Positions 44,701 to 59,700 of a DNA stretch of 64,000 bases are shown here, piece after piece. Each line of letters begins with the position of its first letter. Position 1 is the first letter of the stretch. Under the pieces are notes generated by a model. The model did not search any database, was not told the DNA's origin, and saw only the letters and a list, made by a program, of their open reading frames with translations. Origin of the DNA: Arcuatula senhousia (Eukaryota; Mollusca; Bivalvia; Mytilida; Mytilidae); assembly GCA_963971305.1 (NCBI GenBank), contig OZ020305.1, positions 47,763,750 to 47,827,749 of the forward strand, in the 5' to 3' direction. The position numbers and the translations under genes are program-made.

Positions 44701-47700
44701 GTGTACCTAGCATAGTTTTCGAGATATGCCCCCGCGGGCTTTTTTTTATGAAATGTTGTGCGCAGATAAACTACCAAGTTTTTCAACTGATCGAGCTGAA
44801 ATTTTGCACAGTTGCTGAGAATAATGAGCTCTCGCGTTGTAGCTAAAAATAAAGTCTGTACCTGGCCCCGTTTTGAAGTTACGCCCCTTTCTGGTTTTTA
44901 TTCAAAAATCGCTAATTTAGCCAAAAATAAACTTTTCCGTGCGGAAATTTTTGGTGCCCCCTCTCTGTAAAAATGTGCCCGACTGAAATCTGTCAAACAT
45001 TCCAGCCGGGTCTCCTTATTTTTTTTTATACAAATTTTTGTTCTAATTTTTCGAAATTTCAAAAAACGTAACTTGACCCCTCTTTGCACTTTTGTCAAAT
45101 GCACCAGAAGTGCCAAAATGCTGTCAAAACTAGCTGATATCCTAGCCAAATGTATGCACTAAAAGTCCCAGTTTACAAAAATGTCCTCTGGTTTATGAGT
45201 TTTTCAAAATTAAAGTTTTCTGCAGTCCTGTAAAACACATAAATTCCTGACTAATTTCCTCCAAATTTCACTATTCAACGTTATTCCTGTTTCGAAAATT
45301 GAATGTTTTCACTAAAGTCGTCCTTAACTATTTAAAATAATCCTAAATGAACTAATTATGTCACTAGTTTTGCCTGTCATCAAATGTTGTAAACTATTGT
45401 CAAAAGATTCCCGTGTCATCCCTAAAACAGGCACATTCCAATTATAAACTTGCTCATCCGTGACGTTCATGTATTCTAACTGTATACGTTGAGAGAATGG
45501 AAAATCAATATAGGTCCGCACCCTGCAAAGCCTACTGCTGTACTGAGAAATCTAAAAACTAAGTCGTAAAGTCATTCAAAAATGACGTCAAAGCGCGAGA
45601 CACCAAGGATACCTAGATCAACAAAGTGATGTCGCCACCTAGTTTTGAATGAATAAAATAAAATCACTCGTCCCCGCTCGCCCCCCCCCCCCCCCCTTGT
45701 AATCCATTGCGATTGACTGAGTGTTGTTTGTTTAAAACAAGAAAACAAAAGAAATAAACAACACGAAACAAAACAAAACAAACAAAAAACACACAACAGA
45801 AAAAAACTTAAATGTCCCCGCCCCCATCTTTTCAGATACATGTATGGCAATAACATACATGTATGAAATACACCCCCTTTAAAAAAAAAAAAAAACAGCA
45901 AAAACAAAACAAACAAACAAACAAATGCCAGCAATGAGGCTCTTAACGGGGGAAAGACCGTTCTCTTGATTGTTCTATGAACAATCAGCCTTTAATAATA
46001 TTTTTATGTTTCTTATCCAATAGAAAAAAAGCCCAAAACGTGTGTATTTGCCATTTCTGAACGGATTGACCTGAAACTTGGTACACTGCTAGCACTACAT
46101 AAGAAACAAGCACAGCTCACCCTGGAAGTGTGTACCTAGCATAGTTTTCGAGATATGCCCCCGCGGGCTTTTTTTTATGAAATGTTGTGCGCAGATAAAC
46201 TACCAAGTTTTTCAACTGATCGAGCTGAAATTTTGCACAGTTGCTGAGAATAATGAGCTCTCGCGTTGTAGCTAAAAATAAAGTCTGTACCTGGCCCCGT
46301 TTTGAAGTTACGCCCCTTTCTGGTTTTTATTCAAAAATCGCTAATTTAGCCAAAAATAAACTTTTCCGTGCGGAAATTTTTGGTGCCCCCTCTCTGTAAA
46401 AATGTGCCCGACTGAAATCTGTCAAACATTCCAGCCGGGTCTCCTTATTTTTTTTTATACAAATTTTTGTTCTAATTTTTCGAAATTTCAAAAAACGTAA
46501 CTTGACCCCTCTTTGCACTTTTGTCAAATGCACCAGAAGTGCCAAAATGCTGTCAAAACTAGCTGATATCCTAGCCAAATGTATGCACTAAAAGTCCCAG
46601 TTTACAAAAATGTCCTCTGGTTTATGAGTTTTTCAAAATTAAAGTTTTCTGCAGTCCTGTAAAACACATAAATTCCTGACTAATTTCCTCCAAATTTCAC
46701 TATTCAACGTTATTCCTGTTTCGAAAATTGAATGTTTTCACTAAAGTCGTCCTTAACTATTTAAAATAATCCTAAATGAACTAATTATGTCACTAGTTTT
46801 GCCTGTCATCAAATGTTGTAAACTATTGTCAAAAGATTCCCGTGTCATCCCTAAAACAGGCACATTCCAATTATAAACTTGCTCATCCGTGACGTTCATG
46901 TATTCTAACTGTATACGTTGAGAGAATGGAAAATCAATATAGGTCCGCACCCTGCAAAGCCTACTGCTGTACTGAGAAATCTAAAAACTAAGTCGTAAAG
47001 TCATTCAAAAATGACGTCAAAGCGCGAGACACCAAGGATACCTAGATCAACAAAGTGATGTCGCCACCTAGTTTTGAATGAATAAAATAAAATCACTCGT
47101 CCCCGCTCGCCCCCCCCCCCCCCCTTGTAATCCATTGCGATTGACTGAGTGTTGTTTGTTTAAAACAAGAAAACAAAAGAAATAAACAACACGAAACAAA
47201 ACAAAACAAACAAAAAACACACAACAGAAAAAAACTTAAATGTCCCCGCCCCCATCTTTTCAGATACATGTATGGCAATAACATACATGTATGAAATACA
47301 CCCCCTTTAAAAAAAAAAAAAAACAGCAAAAACAAAACAAACAAACAAACAAATGCCAGCAATGAGGCTCTTAACGGGGGAAAGACCGTTCTCTTGATTG
47401 TTCTATGAACAATCAGCCTTTAATAATATTTTTATGTTTCTTATCCAATAGAAAAAAAGCCCAAAACGTGTGTATTTGCCATTTCTGAACGGATTGACCT
47501 GAAACTTGGTACACTGCTAGCACTACATAAGAAACAAGCACAGCTCACCCTGGAAGTGTGTACCTAGCATAGTTTTCGAGATATGCCCCCGCGGGCTTTT
47601 TTTTATGAAATGTTGTGCGCAGATAAACTACCAAGTTTTTCAACTGATCGAGCTGAAATTTTGCACAGTTGCTGAGAATAATGAGCTCTCGCGTTGTAGC

Positions 47701-50700
47701 TAAAAATAAAGTCTGTACCTGGCCCCGTTTTGAAGTTACGCCCCTTTCTGGTTTTTATTCAAAAATCGCTAATTTAGCCAAAAATAAACTTTTCCGTGCG
47801 GAAATTTTTGGTGCCCCCTCTCTGTAAAAATGTGCCCGACTGAAATCTGTCAAACATTCCAGCCGGGTCTCCTTATTTTTTTTTATACAAATTTTTGTTC
47901 TAATTTTTCGAAATTTCAAAAAACGTAACTTGACCCCTCTTTGCACTTTTGTCAAATGCACCAGAAGTGCCAAAATGCTGTCAAAACTAGCTGATATCCT
48001 AGCCAAATGTATGCACTAAAAGTCCCAGTTTACAAAAATGTCCTCTGGTTTATGAGTTTTTCAAAATTAAAGTTTTCTGCAGTCCTGTAAAACACATAAA
48101 TTCCTGACTAATTTCCTCCAAATTTCACTATTCAACGTTATTCCTGTTTCGAAAATTGAATGTTTTCACTAAAGTCGTCCTTAACTATTTAAAATAATCC
48201 TAAATGAACTAATTATGTCACTAGTTTTGCCTGTCATCAAATGTTGTAAACTATTGTCAAAAGATTCCCGTGTCATCCCTAAAACAGGCACATTCCAATT
48301 ATAAACTTGCTCATCCGTGACGTTCATGTATTCTAACTGTATACGTTGAGAGAATGGAAAATCAATATAGGTCCGCACCCTGCAAAGCCTACTGCTGTAC
48401 TGAGAAATCTAAAAACTAAGTCGTAAAGTCATTCAAAAATGACGTCAAAGCGCGAGACACCAAGGATACCTAGATCAACAAAGTGATGTCGCCACCTAGT
48501 TTTGAATGAATAAAATAAAATCACTCGTCCCCGCTCGCCCCCCCCCCCCCCCTTGTAATCCATTGCGATTGACTGAGTGTTGTTTGTTTAAAACAAGAAA
48601 ACAAAAGAAATAAACAACACGAAACAAAACAAAACAAACAAAAAACACACAACAGAAAAAAACTTAAATGTCCCCGCCCCCATCTTTTCAGATACATGTA
48701 TGGCAATAACATACATGTATGAAATACACCCCCTTTAAAAAAAAAAAAAAACAGCAAAAACAAAACAAACAAACAAACAAATGCCAGCAATGAGGCTCTT
48801 AACGGGGGAAAGACCGTTCTCTTGATTGTTCTATGAACAATCAGCCTTTAATAATATTTTTATGTTTCTTATCCAATAGAAAAAAAGCCCAAAACGTGTG
48901 TATTTGCCATTTCTGAACGGATTGACCTGAAACTTGGTACACTGCTAGCACTACATAAGAAACAAGCACAGCTCACCCTGGAAGTGTGTACCTAGCATAG
49001 TTTTCGAGATATGCCCCCGCGGGCTTTTTTTTATGAAATGTTGTGCGCAGATAAACTACCAAGTTTTTCAACTGATCGAGCTGAAATTTTGCACAGTTGC
49101 TGAGAATAATGAGCTCTCGCGTTGTAGCTAAAAATAAAGTCTGTACCTGGCCCCGTTTTGAAGTTACGCCCCTTTCTGGTTTTTATTCAAAAATCGCTAA
49201 TTTAGCCAAAAATAAACTTTTCCGTGCGGAAATTTTTGGTGCCCCCTCTCTGTAAAAATGTGCCCGACTGAAATCTGTCAAACATTCCAGCCGGGTCTCC
49301 TTATTTTTTTTTATACAAATTTTTGTTCTAATTTTTCGAAATTTCAAAAAACGTAACTTGACCCCTCTTTGCACTTTTGTCAAATGCACCAGAAGTGCCA
49401 AAATGCTGTCAAAACTAGCTGATATCCTAGCCAAATGTATGCACTAAAAGTCCCAGTTTACAAAAATGTCCTCTGGTTTATGAGTTTTTCAAAATTAAAG
49501 TTTTCTGCAGTCCTGTAAAACACATAAATTCCTGACTAATTTCCTCCAAATTTCACTATTCAACGTTATTCCTGTTTCGAAAATTGAATGTTTTCACTAA
49601 AGTCGTCCTTAACTATTTAAAATAATCCTAAATGAACTAATTATGTCACTAGTTTTGCCTGTCATCAAATGTTGTAAACTATTGTCAAAAGATTCCCGTG
49701 TCATCCCTAAAACAGGCACATTCCAATTATAAACTTGCTCATCCGTGACGTTCATGTATTCTAACTGTATACGTTGAGAGAATGGAAAATCAATATAGGT
49801 CCGCACCCTGCAAAGCCTACTGCTGTACTGAGAAATCTAAAAACTAAGTCGTAAAGTCATTCAAAAATGACGTCAAAGCGCGAGACACCAAGGATACCTA
49901 GATCAACAAAGTGATGTCGCCACCTAGTTTTGAATGAATAAAATAAAATCACTCGTCCCCGCTCGCCCCCCCCCCCCCCCTTGTAATCCATTGCGATTGA
50001 CTGAGTGTTGTTTGTTTAAAACAAGAAAACAAAAGAAATAAACAACACGAAACAAAACAAAACAAACAAAAAACACACAACAGAAAAAAACTTAAATGTC
50101 CCCGCCCCCATCTTTTCAGATACATGTATGGCAATAACATACATGTATGAAATACACCCCCTTTAAAAAAAAAAAAAAACAGCAAAAACAAAACAAACAA
50201 ACAAACAAATGCCAGCAATGAGGCTCTTAACGGGGGAAAGACCGTTCTCTTGATTGTTCTATGAACAATCAGCCTTTAATAATATTTTTATGTTTCTTAT
50301 CCAATAGAAAAAAAGCCCAAAACGTGTGTATTTGCCATTTCTGAACGGATTGACCTGAAACTTGGTACACTGCTAGCACTACATAAGAAACAAGCACAGC
50401 TCACCCTGGAAGTGTGTACCTAGCATAGTTTTCGAGATATGCCCCCGCGGGCTTTTTTTTATGAAATGTTGTGCGCAGATAAACTACCAAGTTTTTCAAC
50501 TGATCGAGCTGAAATTTTGCACAGTTGCTGAGAATAATGAGCTCTCGCGTTGTAGCTAAAAATAAAGTCTGTACCTGGCCCCGTTTTGAAGTTACGCCCC
50601 TTTCTGGTTTTTATTCAAAAATCGCTAATTTAGCCAAAAATAAACTTTTCCGTGCGGAAATTTTTGGTGCCCCCTCTCTGTAAAAATGTGCCCGACTGAA

Positions 50701-53700
50701 ATCTGTCAAACATTCCAGCCGGGTCTCCTTATTTTTTTTTATACAAATTTTTGTTCTAATTTTTCGAAATTTCAAAAAACGTAACTTGACCCCTCTTTGC
50801 ACTTTTGTCAAATGCACCAGAAGTGCCAAAATGCTGTCAAAACTAGCTGATATCCTAGCCAAATGTATGCACTAAAAGTCCCAGTTTACAAAAATGTCCT
50901 CTGGTTTATGAGTTTTTCAAAATTAAAGTTTTCTGCAGTCCTGTAAAACACATAAATTCCTGACTAATTTCCTCCAAATTTCACTATTCAACGTTATTCC
51001 TGTTTCGAAAATTGAATGTTTTCACTAAAGTCGTCCTTAACTATTTAAAATAATCCTAAATGAACTAATTATGTCACTAGTTTTGCCTGTCATCAAATGT
51101 TGTAAACTATTGTCAAAAGATTCCCGTGTCATCCCTAAAACAGGCACATTCCAATTATAAACTTGCTCATCCGTGACGTTCATGTATTCTAACTGTATAC
51201 GTTGAGAGAATGGAAAATCAATATAGGTCCGCACCCTGCAAAGCCTACTGCTGTACTGAGAAATCTAAAAACTAAGTCGTAAAGTCATTCAAAAATGACG
51301 TCAAAGCGCGAGACACCAAGGATACCTAGATCAACAAAGTGATGTCGCCACCTAGTTTTGAATGAATAAAATAAAATCACTCGTCCCCGCTCGCCCCCCC
51401 CCCCCCCTTGTAATCCATTGCGATTGACTGAGTGTTGTTTGTTTAAAACAAGAAAACAAAAGAAATAAACAACACGAAACAAAACAAAACAAACAAAAAA
51501 CACACAACAGAAAAAAACTTAAATGTCCCCGCCCCCATCTTTTCAGATACATGTATGGCAATAACATACATGTATGAAATACACCCCCTTTAAAAAAAAA
51601 AAAAAACAGCAAAAACAAAACAAACAAACAAACAAATGCCAGCAATGAGGCTCTTAACGGGGGAAAGACCGTTCTCTTGATTGTTCTATGAACAATCAGC
51701 CTTTAATAATATTTTTATGTTTCTTATCCAATAGAAAAAAAGCCCAAAACGTGTGTATTTGCCATTTCTGAACGGATTGACCTGAAACTTGGTACACTGC
51801 TAGCACTACATAAGAAACAAGCACAGCTCACCCTGGAAGTGTGTACCTAGCATAGTTTTCGAGATATGCCCCCGCGGGCTTTTTTTTTATGAAATGTTGT
51901 GCGCAGATAAACTACCAAGTTTTTCAACTGATCGAGCTGAAATTTTGCACAGTTGCTGAGAATAATGAGCTCTCGCGTTGTAGCTAAAAATAAAGTCTGT
52001 ACCTGGCCCCGTTTTGAAGTTACGCCCCTTTCTGGTTTTTATTCAAAAATCGCTAATTTAGCCAAAAATAAACTTTTCCGTGCGGAAATTTTTGGTGCCC
52101 CCTCTCTGTAAAAATGTGCCCGACTGAAATCTGTCAAACATTCCAGCCGGGTCTCCTTATTTTTTTTTATACAAATTTTTGTTCTAATTTTTCGAAATTT
52201 CAAAAAACGTAACTTGACCCCTCTTTGCACTTTTGTCAAATGCACCAGAAGTGCCAAAATGCTGTCAAAACTAGCTGATATCCTAGCCAAATGTATGCAC
52301 TAAAAGTCCCAGTTTACAAAAATGTCCTCTGGTTTATGAGTTTTTCAAAATTAAAGTTTTCTGCAGTCCTGTAAAACACATAAATTCCTGACTAATTTCC
52401 TCCAAATTTCACTATTCAACGTTATTCCTGTTTCGAAAATTGAATGTTTTCACTAAAGTCGTCCTTAACTATTTAAAATAATCCTAAATGAACTAATTAT
52501 GTCACTAGTTTTGCCTGTCATCAAATGTTGTAAACTATTGTCAAAAGATTCCCGTGTCATCCCTAAAACAGGCACATTCCAATTATAAACTTGCTCATCC
52601 GTGACGTTCATGTATTCTAACTGTATACGTTGAGAGAATGGAAAATCAATATAGGTCCGCACCCTGCAAAGCCTACTGCTGTACTGAGAAATCTAAAAAC
52701 TAAGTCGTAAAGTCATTCAAAAATGACGTCAAAGCGCGAGACACCAAGGATACCTAGATCAACAAAGTGATGTCGCCACCTAGTTTTGAATGAATAAAAT
52801 AAAATCACTCGTCCCCGCTCGCCCCCCCCCCCCCCCTTGTAATCCATTGCGATTGACTGAGTGTTGTTTGTTTAAAACAAGAAAACAAAAGAAATAAACA
52901 ACACGAAACAAAACAAAACAAACAAAAAACACACAACAGAAAAAAACTTAAATGTCCCCGCCCCCATCTTTTCAGATACATGTATGGCAATAACATACAT
53001 GTATGAAATACACCCCCTTTAAAAAAAAAAAAAAACAGCAAAAACAAAACAAACAAACAAACAAATGCCAGCAATGAGGCTCTTAACGGGGGAAAGACCG
53101 TTCTCTTGATTGTTCTATGAACAATCAGCCTTTAATAATATTTTTATGTTTCTTATCCAATAGAAAAAAAGCCCAAAACGTGTGTATTTGCCATTTCTGA
53201 ACGGATTGACCTGAAACTTGGTACACTGCTAGCACTACATAAGAAACAAGCACAGCTCACCCTGGAAGTGTGTACCTAGCATAGTTTTCGAGATATGCCC
53301 CCGCGGGCTTTTTTTTATGAAATGTTGTGCGCAGATAAACTACCAAGTTTTTCAACTGATCGAGCTGAAATTTTGCACAGTTGCTGAGAATAATGAGCTC
53401 TCGCGTTGTAGCTAAAAATAAAGTCTGTACCTGGCCCCGTTTTGAAGTTACGCCCCTTTCTGGTTTTTATTCAAAAATCGCTAATTTAGCCAAAAATAAA
53501 CTTTTCCGTGCGGAAATTTTTGGTGCCCCCTCTCTGTAAAAATGTGCCCGACTGAAATCTGTCAAACATTCCAGCCGGGTCTCCTTATTTTTTTTTATAC
53601 AAATTTTTGTTCTAATTTTTCGAAATTTCAAAAAACGTAACTTGACCCCTCTTTGCACTTTTGTCAAATGCACCAGAAGTGCCAAAATGCTGTCAAAACT

Positions 53701-56700
53701 AGCTGATATCCTAGCCAAATGTATGCACTAAAAGTCCCAGTTTACAAAAATGTCCTCTGGTTTATGAGTTTTTCAAAATTAAAGTTTTCTGCAGTCCTGT
53801 AAAACACATAAATTCCTGACTAATTTCCTCCAAATTTCACTATTCAACGTTATTCCTGTTTCGAAAATTGAATGTTTTCACTAAAGTCGTCCTTAACTAT
53901 TTAAAATAATCCTAAATGAACTAATTATGTCACTAGTTTTGCCTGTCATCAAATGTTGTAAACTATTGTCAAAAGATTCCCGTGTCATCCCTAAAACAGG
54001 CACATTCCAATTATAAACTTGCTCATCCGTGACGTTCATGTATTCTAACTGTATACGTTGAGAGAATGGAAAATCAATATAGGTCCGCACCCTGCAAAGC
54101 CTACTGCTGTACTGAGAAATCTAAAAACTAAGTCGTAAAGTCATTCAAAAATGACGTCAAAGCGCGAGACACCAAGGATACCTAGATCAACAAAGTGATG
54201 TCGCCACCTAGTTTTGAATGAATAAAATAAAATCACTCGTCCCCGCTCGCCCCCCCCCCCCCCCTTGTAATCCATTGCGATTGACTGAGTGTTGTTTGTT
54301 TAAAACAAGAAAACAAAAGAAATAAACAACACGAAACAAAACAAAACAAACAAAAAACACACAACAGAAAAAAACTTAAATGTCCCCGCCCCCATCTTTT
54401 CAGATACATGTATGGCAATAACATACATGTATGAAATACACCCCCTTTAAAAAAAAAAAAAAACAGCAAAAACAAAACAAACAAACAAACAAATGCCAGC
54501 AATGAGGCTCTTAACGGGGGAAAGACCGTTCTCTTGATTGTTCTATGAACAATCAGCCTTTAATAATATTTTTATGTTTCTTATCCAATAGAAAAAAAGC
54601 CCAAAACGTGTGTATTTGCCATTTCTGAACGGATTGACCTGAAACTTGGTACACTGCTAGCACTACATAAGAAACAAGCACAGCTCACCCTGGAAGTGTG
54701 TACCTAGCATAGTTTTCGAGATATGCCCCCGCGGGCTTTTTTTTATGAAATGTTGTGCGCAGATAAACTACCAAGTTTTTCAACTGATCGAGCTGAAATT
54801 TTGCACAGTTGCTGAGAATAATGAGCTCTCGCGTTGTAGCTAAAAATAAAGTCTGTACCTGGCCCCGTTTTGAAGTTACGCCCCTTTCTGGTTTTTATTC
54901 AAAAATCGCTAATTTAGCCAAAAATAAACTTTTCCGTGCGGAAATTTTTGGTGCCCCCTCTCTGTAAAAATGTGCCCGACTGAAATCTGTCAAACATTCC
55001 AGCCGGGTCTCCTTATTTTTTTTTATACAAATTTTTGTTCTAATTTTTCGAAATTTCAAAAAACGTAACTTGACCCCTCTTTGCACTTTTGTCAAATGCA
55101 CCAGAAGTGCCAAAATGCTGTCAAAACTAGCTGATATCCTAGCCAAATGTATGCACTAAAAGTCCCAGTTTACAAAAATGTCCTCTGGTTTATGAGTTTT
55201 TCAAAATTAAAGTTTTCTGCAGTCCTGTAAAACACATAAATTCCTGACTAATTTCCTCCAAATTTCACTATTCAACGTTATTCCTGTTTCGAAAATTGAA
55301 TGTTTTCACTAAAGTCGTCCTTAACTATTTAAAATAATCCTAAATGAACTAATTATGTCACTAGTTTTGCCTGTCATCAAATGTTGTAAACTATTGTCAA
55401 AAGATTCCCGTGTCATCCCTAAAACAGGCACATTCCAATTATAAACTTGCTCATCCGTGACGTTCATGTATTCTAACTGTATACGTTGAGAGAATGGAAA
55501 ATCAATATAGGTCCGCACCCTGCAAAGCCTACTGCTGTACTGAGAAATCTAAAAACTAAGTCGTAAAGTCATTCAAAAATGACGTCAAAGCGCGAGACAC
55601 CAAGGATACCTAGATCAACAAAGTGATGTCGCCACCTAGTTTTGAATGAATAAAATAAAATCACTCGTCCCCGCTCGCCCCCCCCCCCCCCCTTGTAATC
55701 CATTGCGATTGACTGAGTGTTGTTTGTTTAAAACAAGAAAACAAAAGAAATAAACAACACGAAACAAAACAAAACAAACAAAAAACACACAACAGAAAAA
55801 AACTTAAATGTCCCCGCCCCCATCTTTTCAGATACATGTATGGCAATAACATACATGTATGAAATACACCCCCTTTAAAAAAAAAAAAAAACAGCAAAAA
55901 CAAAACAAACAAACAAACAAATGCCAGCAATGAGGCTCTTAACGGGGGAAAGACCGTTCTCTTGATTGTTCTATGAACAATCAGCCTTTAATAATATTTT
56001 TATGTTTCTTATCCAATAGAAAAAAAGCCCAAAACGTGTGTATTTGCCATTTCTGAACGGATTGACCTGAAACTTGGTACACTGCTAGCACTACATAAGA
56101 AACAAGCACAGCTCACCCTGGAAGTGTGTACCTAGCATAGTTTTCGAGATATGCCCCCGCGGGCTTTTTTTTATGAAATGTTGTGCGCAGATAAACTACC
56201 AAGTTTTTCAACTGATCGAGCTGAAATTTTGCACAGTTGCTGAGAATAATGAGCTCTCGCGTTGTAGCTAAAAATAAAGTCTGTACCTGGCCCCGTTTTG
56301 AAGTTACGCCCCTTTCTGGTTTTTATTCAAAAATCGCTAATTTAGCCAAAAATAAACTTTTCCGTGCGGAAATTTTTGGTGCCCCCTCTCTGTAAAAATG
56401 TGCCCGACTGAAATCTGTCAAACATTCCAGCCGGGTCTCCTTATTTTTTTTTATACAAATTTTTGTTCTAATTTTTCGAAATTTCAAAAAACGTAACTTG
56501 ACCCCTCTTTGCACTTTTGTCAAATGCACCAGAAGTGCCAAAATGCTGTCAAAACTAGCTGATATCCTAGCCAAATGTATGCACTAAAAGTCCCAGTTTA
56601 CAAAAATGTCCTCTGGTTTATGAGTTTTTCAAAATTAAAGTTTTCTGCAGTCCTGTAAAACACATAAATTCCTGACTAATTTCCTCCAAATTTCACTATT

Positions 56701-59700
56701 CAACGTTATTCCTGTTTCGAAAATTGAATGTTTTCACTAAAGTCGTCCTTAACTATTTAAAATAATCCTAAATGAACTAATTATGTCACTAGTTTTGCCT
56801 GTCATCAAATGTTGTAAACTATTGTCAAAAGATTCCCGTGTCATCCCTAAAACAGGCACATTCCAATTATAAACTTGCTCATCCGTGACGTTCATGTATT
56901 CTAACTGTATACGTTGAGAGAATGGAAAATCAATATAGGTCCGCACCCTGCAAAGCCTACTGCTGTACTGAGAAATCTAAAAACTAAGTCGTAAAGTCAT
57001 TCAAAAATGACGTCAAAGCGCGAGACACCAAGGATACCTAGATCAACAAAGTGATGTCGCCACCTAGTTTTGAATGAATAAAATAAAATCACTCGTCCCC
57101 GCTCGCCCCCCCCCCCCCCCTTGTAATCCATTGCGATTGACTGAGTGTTGTTTGTTTAAAACAAGAAAACAAAAGAAATAAACAACACGAAACAAAACAA
57201 AACAAACAAAAAACACACAACAGAAAAAAACTTAAATGTCCCCGCCCCCATCTTTTCAGATACATGTATGGCAATAACATACATGTATGAAATACACCCC
57301 CTTTAAAAAAAAAAAAAAACAGCAAAAACAAAACAAACAAACAAACAAATGCCAGCAATGAGGCTCTTAACGGGGGAAAGACCGTTCTCTTGATTGTTCT
57401 ATGAACAATCAGCCTTTAATAATATTTTTATGTTTCTTATCCAATAGAAAAAAAGCCCAAAACGTGTGTATTTGCCATTTCTGAACGGATTGACCTGAAA
57501 CTTGGTACACTGCTAGCACTACATAAGAAACAAGCACAGCTCACCCTGGAAGTGTGTACCTAGCATAGTTTTCGAGATATGCCCCCGCGGGCTTTTTTTT
57601 ATGAAATGTTGTGCGCAGATAAACTACCAAGTTTTTCAACTGATCGAGCTGAAATTTTGCACAGTTGCTGAGAATAATGAGCTCTCGCGTTGTAGCTAAA
57701 AATAAAGTCTGTACCTGGCCCCGTTTTGAAGTTACGCCCCTTTCTGGTTTTTATTCAAAAATCGCTAATTTAGCCAAAAATAAACTTTTCCGTGCGGAAA
57801 TTTTTGGTGCCCCCTCTCTGTAAAAATGTGCCCGACTGAAATCTGTCAAACATTCCAGCCGGGTCTCCTTATTTTTTTTTATACAAATTTTTGTTCTAAT
57901 TTTTCGAAATTTCAAAAAACGTAACTTGACCCCTCTTTGCACTTTTGTCAAATGCACCAGAAGTGCCAAAATGCTGTCAAAACTAGCTGATATCCTAGCC
58001 AAATGTATGCACTAAAAGTCCCAGTTTACAAAAATGTCCTCTGGTTTATGAGTTTTTCAAAATTAAAGTTTTCTGCAGTCCTGTAAAACACATAAATTCC
58101 TGACTAATTTCCTCCAAATTTCACTATTCAACGTTATTCCTGTTTCGAAAATTGAATGTTTTCACTAAAGTCGTCCTTAACTATTTAAAATAATCCTAAA
58201 TGAACTAATTATGTCACTAGTTTTGCCTGTCATCAAATGTTGTAAACTATTGTCAAAAGATTCCCGTGTCATCCCTAAAACAGGCACATTCCAATTATAA
58301 ACTTGCTCATCCGTGACGTTCATGTATTCTAACTGTATACGTTGAGAGAATGGAAAATCAATATAGGTCCGCACCCTGCAAAGCCTACTGCTGTACTGAG
58401 AAATCTAAAAACTAAGTCGTAAAGTCATTCAAAAATGACGTCAAAGCGCGAGACACCAAGGATACCTAGATCAACAAAGTGATGTCGCCACCTAGTTTTG
58501 AATGAATAAAATAAAATCACTCGTCCCCGCTCGCCCCCCCCCCCCCCCTTGTAATCCATTGCGATTGACTGAGTGTTGTTTGTTTAAAACAAGAAAACAA
58601 AAGAAATAAACAACACGAAACAAAACAAAACAAACAAAAAACACACAACAGAAAAAAACTTAAATGTCCCCGCCCCCATCTTTTCAGATACATGTATGGC
58701 AATAACATACATGTATGAAATACACCCCCTTTAAAAAAAAAAAAAAACAGCAAAAACAAAACAAACAAACAAACAAATGCCAGCAATGAGGCTCTTAACG
58801 GGGGAAAGACCGTTCTCTTGATTGTTCTATGAACAATCAGCCTTTAATAATATTTTTATGTTTCTTATCCAATAGAAAAAAAGCCCAAAACGTGTGTATT
58901 TGCCATTTCTGAACGGATTGACCTGAAACTTGGTACACTGCTAGCACTACATAAGAAACAAGCACAGCTCACCCTGGAAGTGTGTACCTAGCATAGTTTT
59001 CGAGATATGCCCCCGCGGGCTTTTTTTTATGAAATGTTGTGCGCAGATAAACTACCAAGTTTTTCAACTGATCGAGCTGAAATTTTGCACAGTTGCTGAG
59101 AATAATGAGCTCTCGCGTTGTAGCTAAAAATAAAGTCTGTACCTGGCCCCGTTTTGAAGTTACGCCCCTTTCTGGTTTTTATTCAAAAATCGCTAATTTA
59201 GCCAAAAATAAACTTTTCCGTGCGGAAATTTTTGGTGCCCCCTCTCTGTAAAAATGTGCCCGACTGAAATCTGTCAAACATTCCAGCCGGGTCTCCTTAT
59301 TTTTTTTTATACAAATTTTTGTTCTAATTTTTCGAAATTTCAAAAAACGTAACTTGACCCCTCTTTGCACTTTTGTCAAATGCACCAGAAGTGCCAAAAT
59401 GCTGTCAAAACTAGCTGATATCCTAGCCAAATGTATGCACTAAAAGTCCCAGTTTACAAAAATGTCCTCTGGTTTATGAGTTTTTCAAAATTAAAGTTTT
59501 CTGCAGTCCTGTAAAACACATAAATTCCTGACTAATTTCCTCCAAATTTCACTATTCAACGTTATTCCTGTTTCGAAAATTGAATGTTTTCACTAAAGTC
59601 GTCCTTAACTATTTAAAATAATCCTAAATGAACTAATTATGTCACTAGTTTTGCCTGTCATCAAATGTTGTAAACTATTGTCAAAAGATTCCCGTGTCAT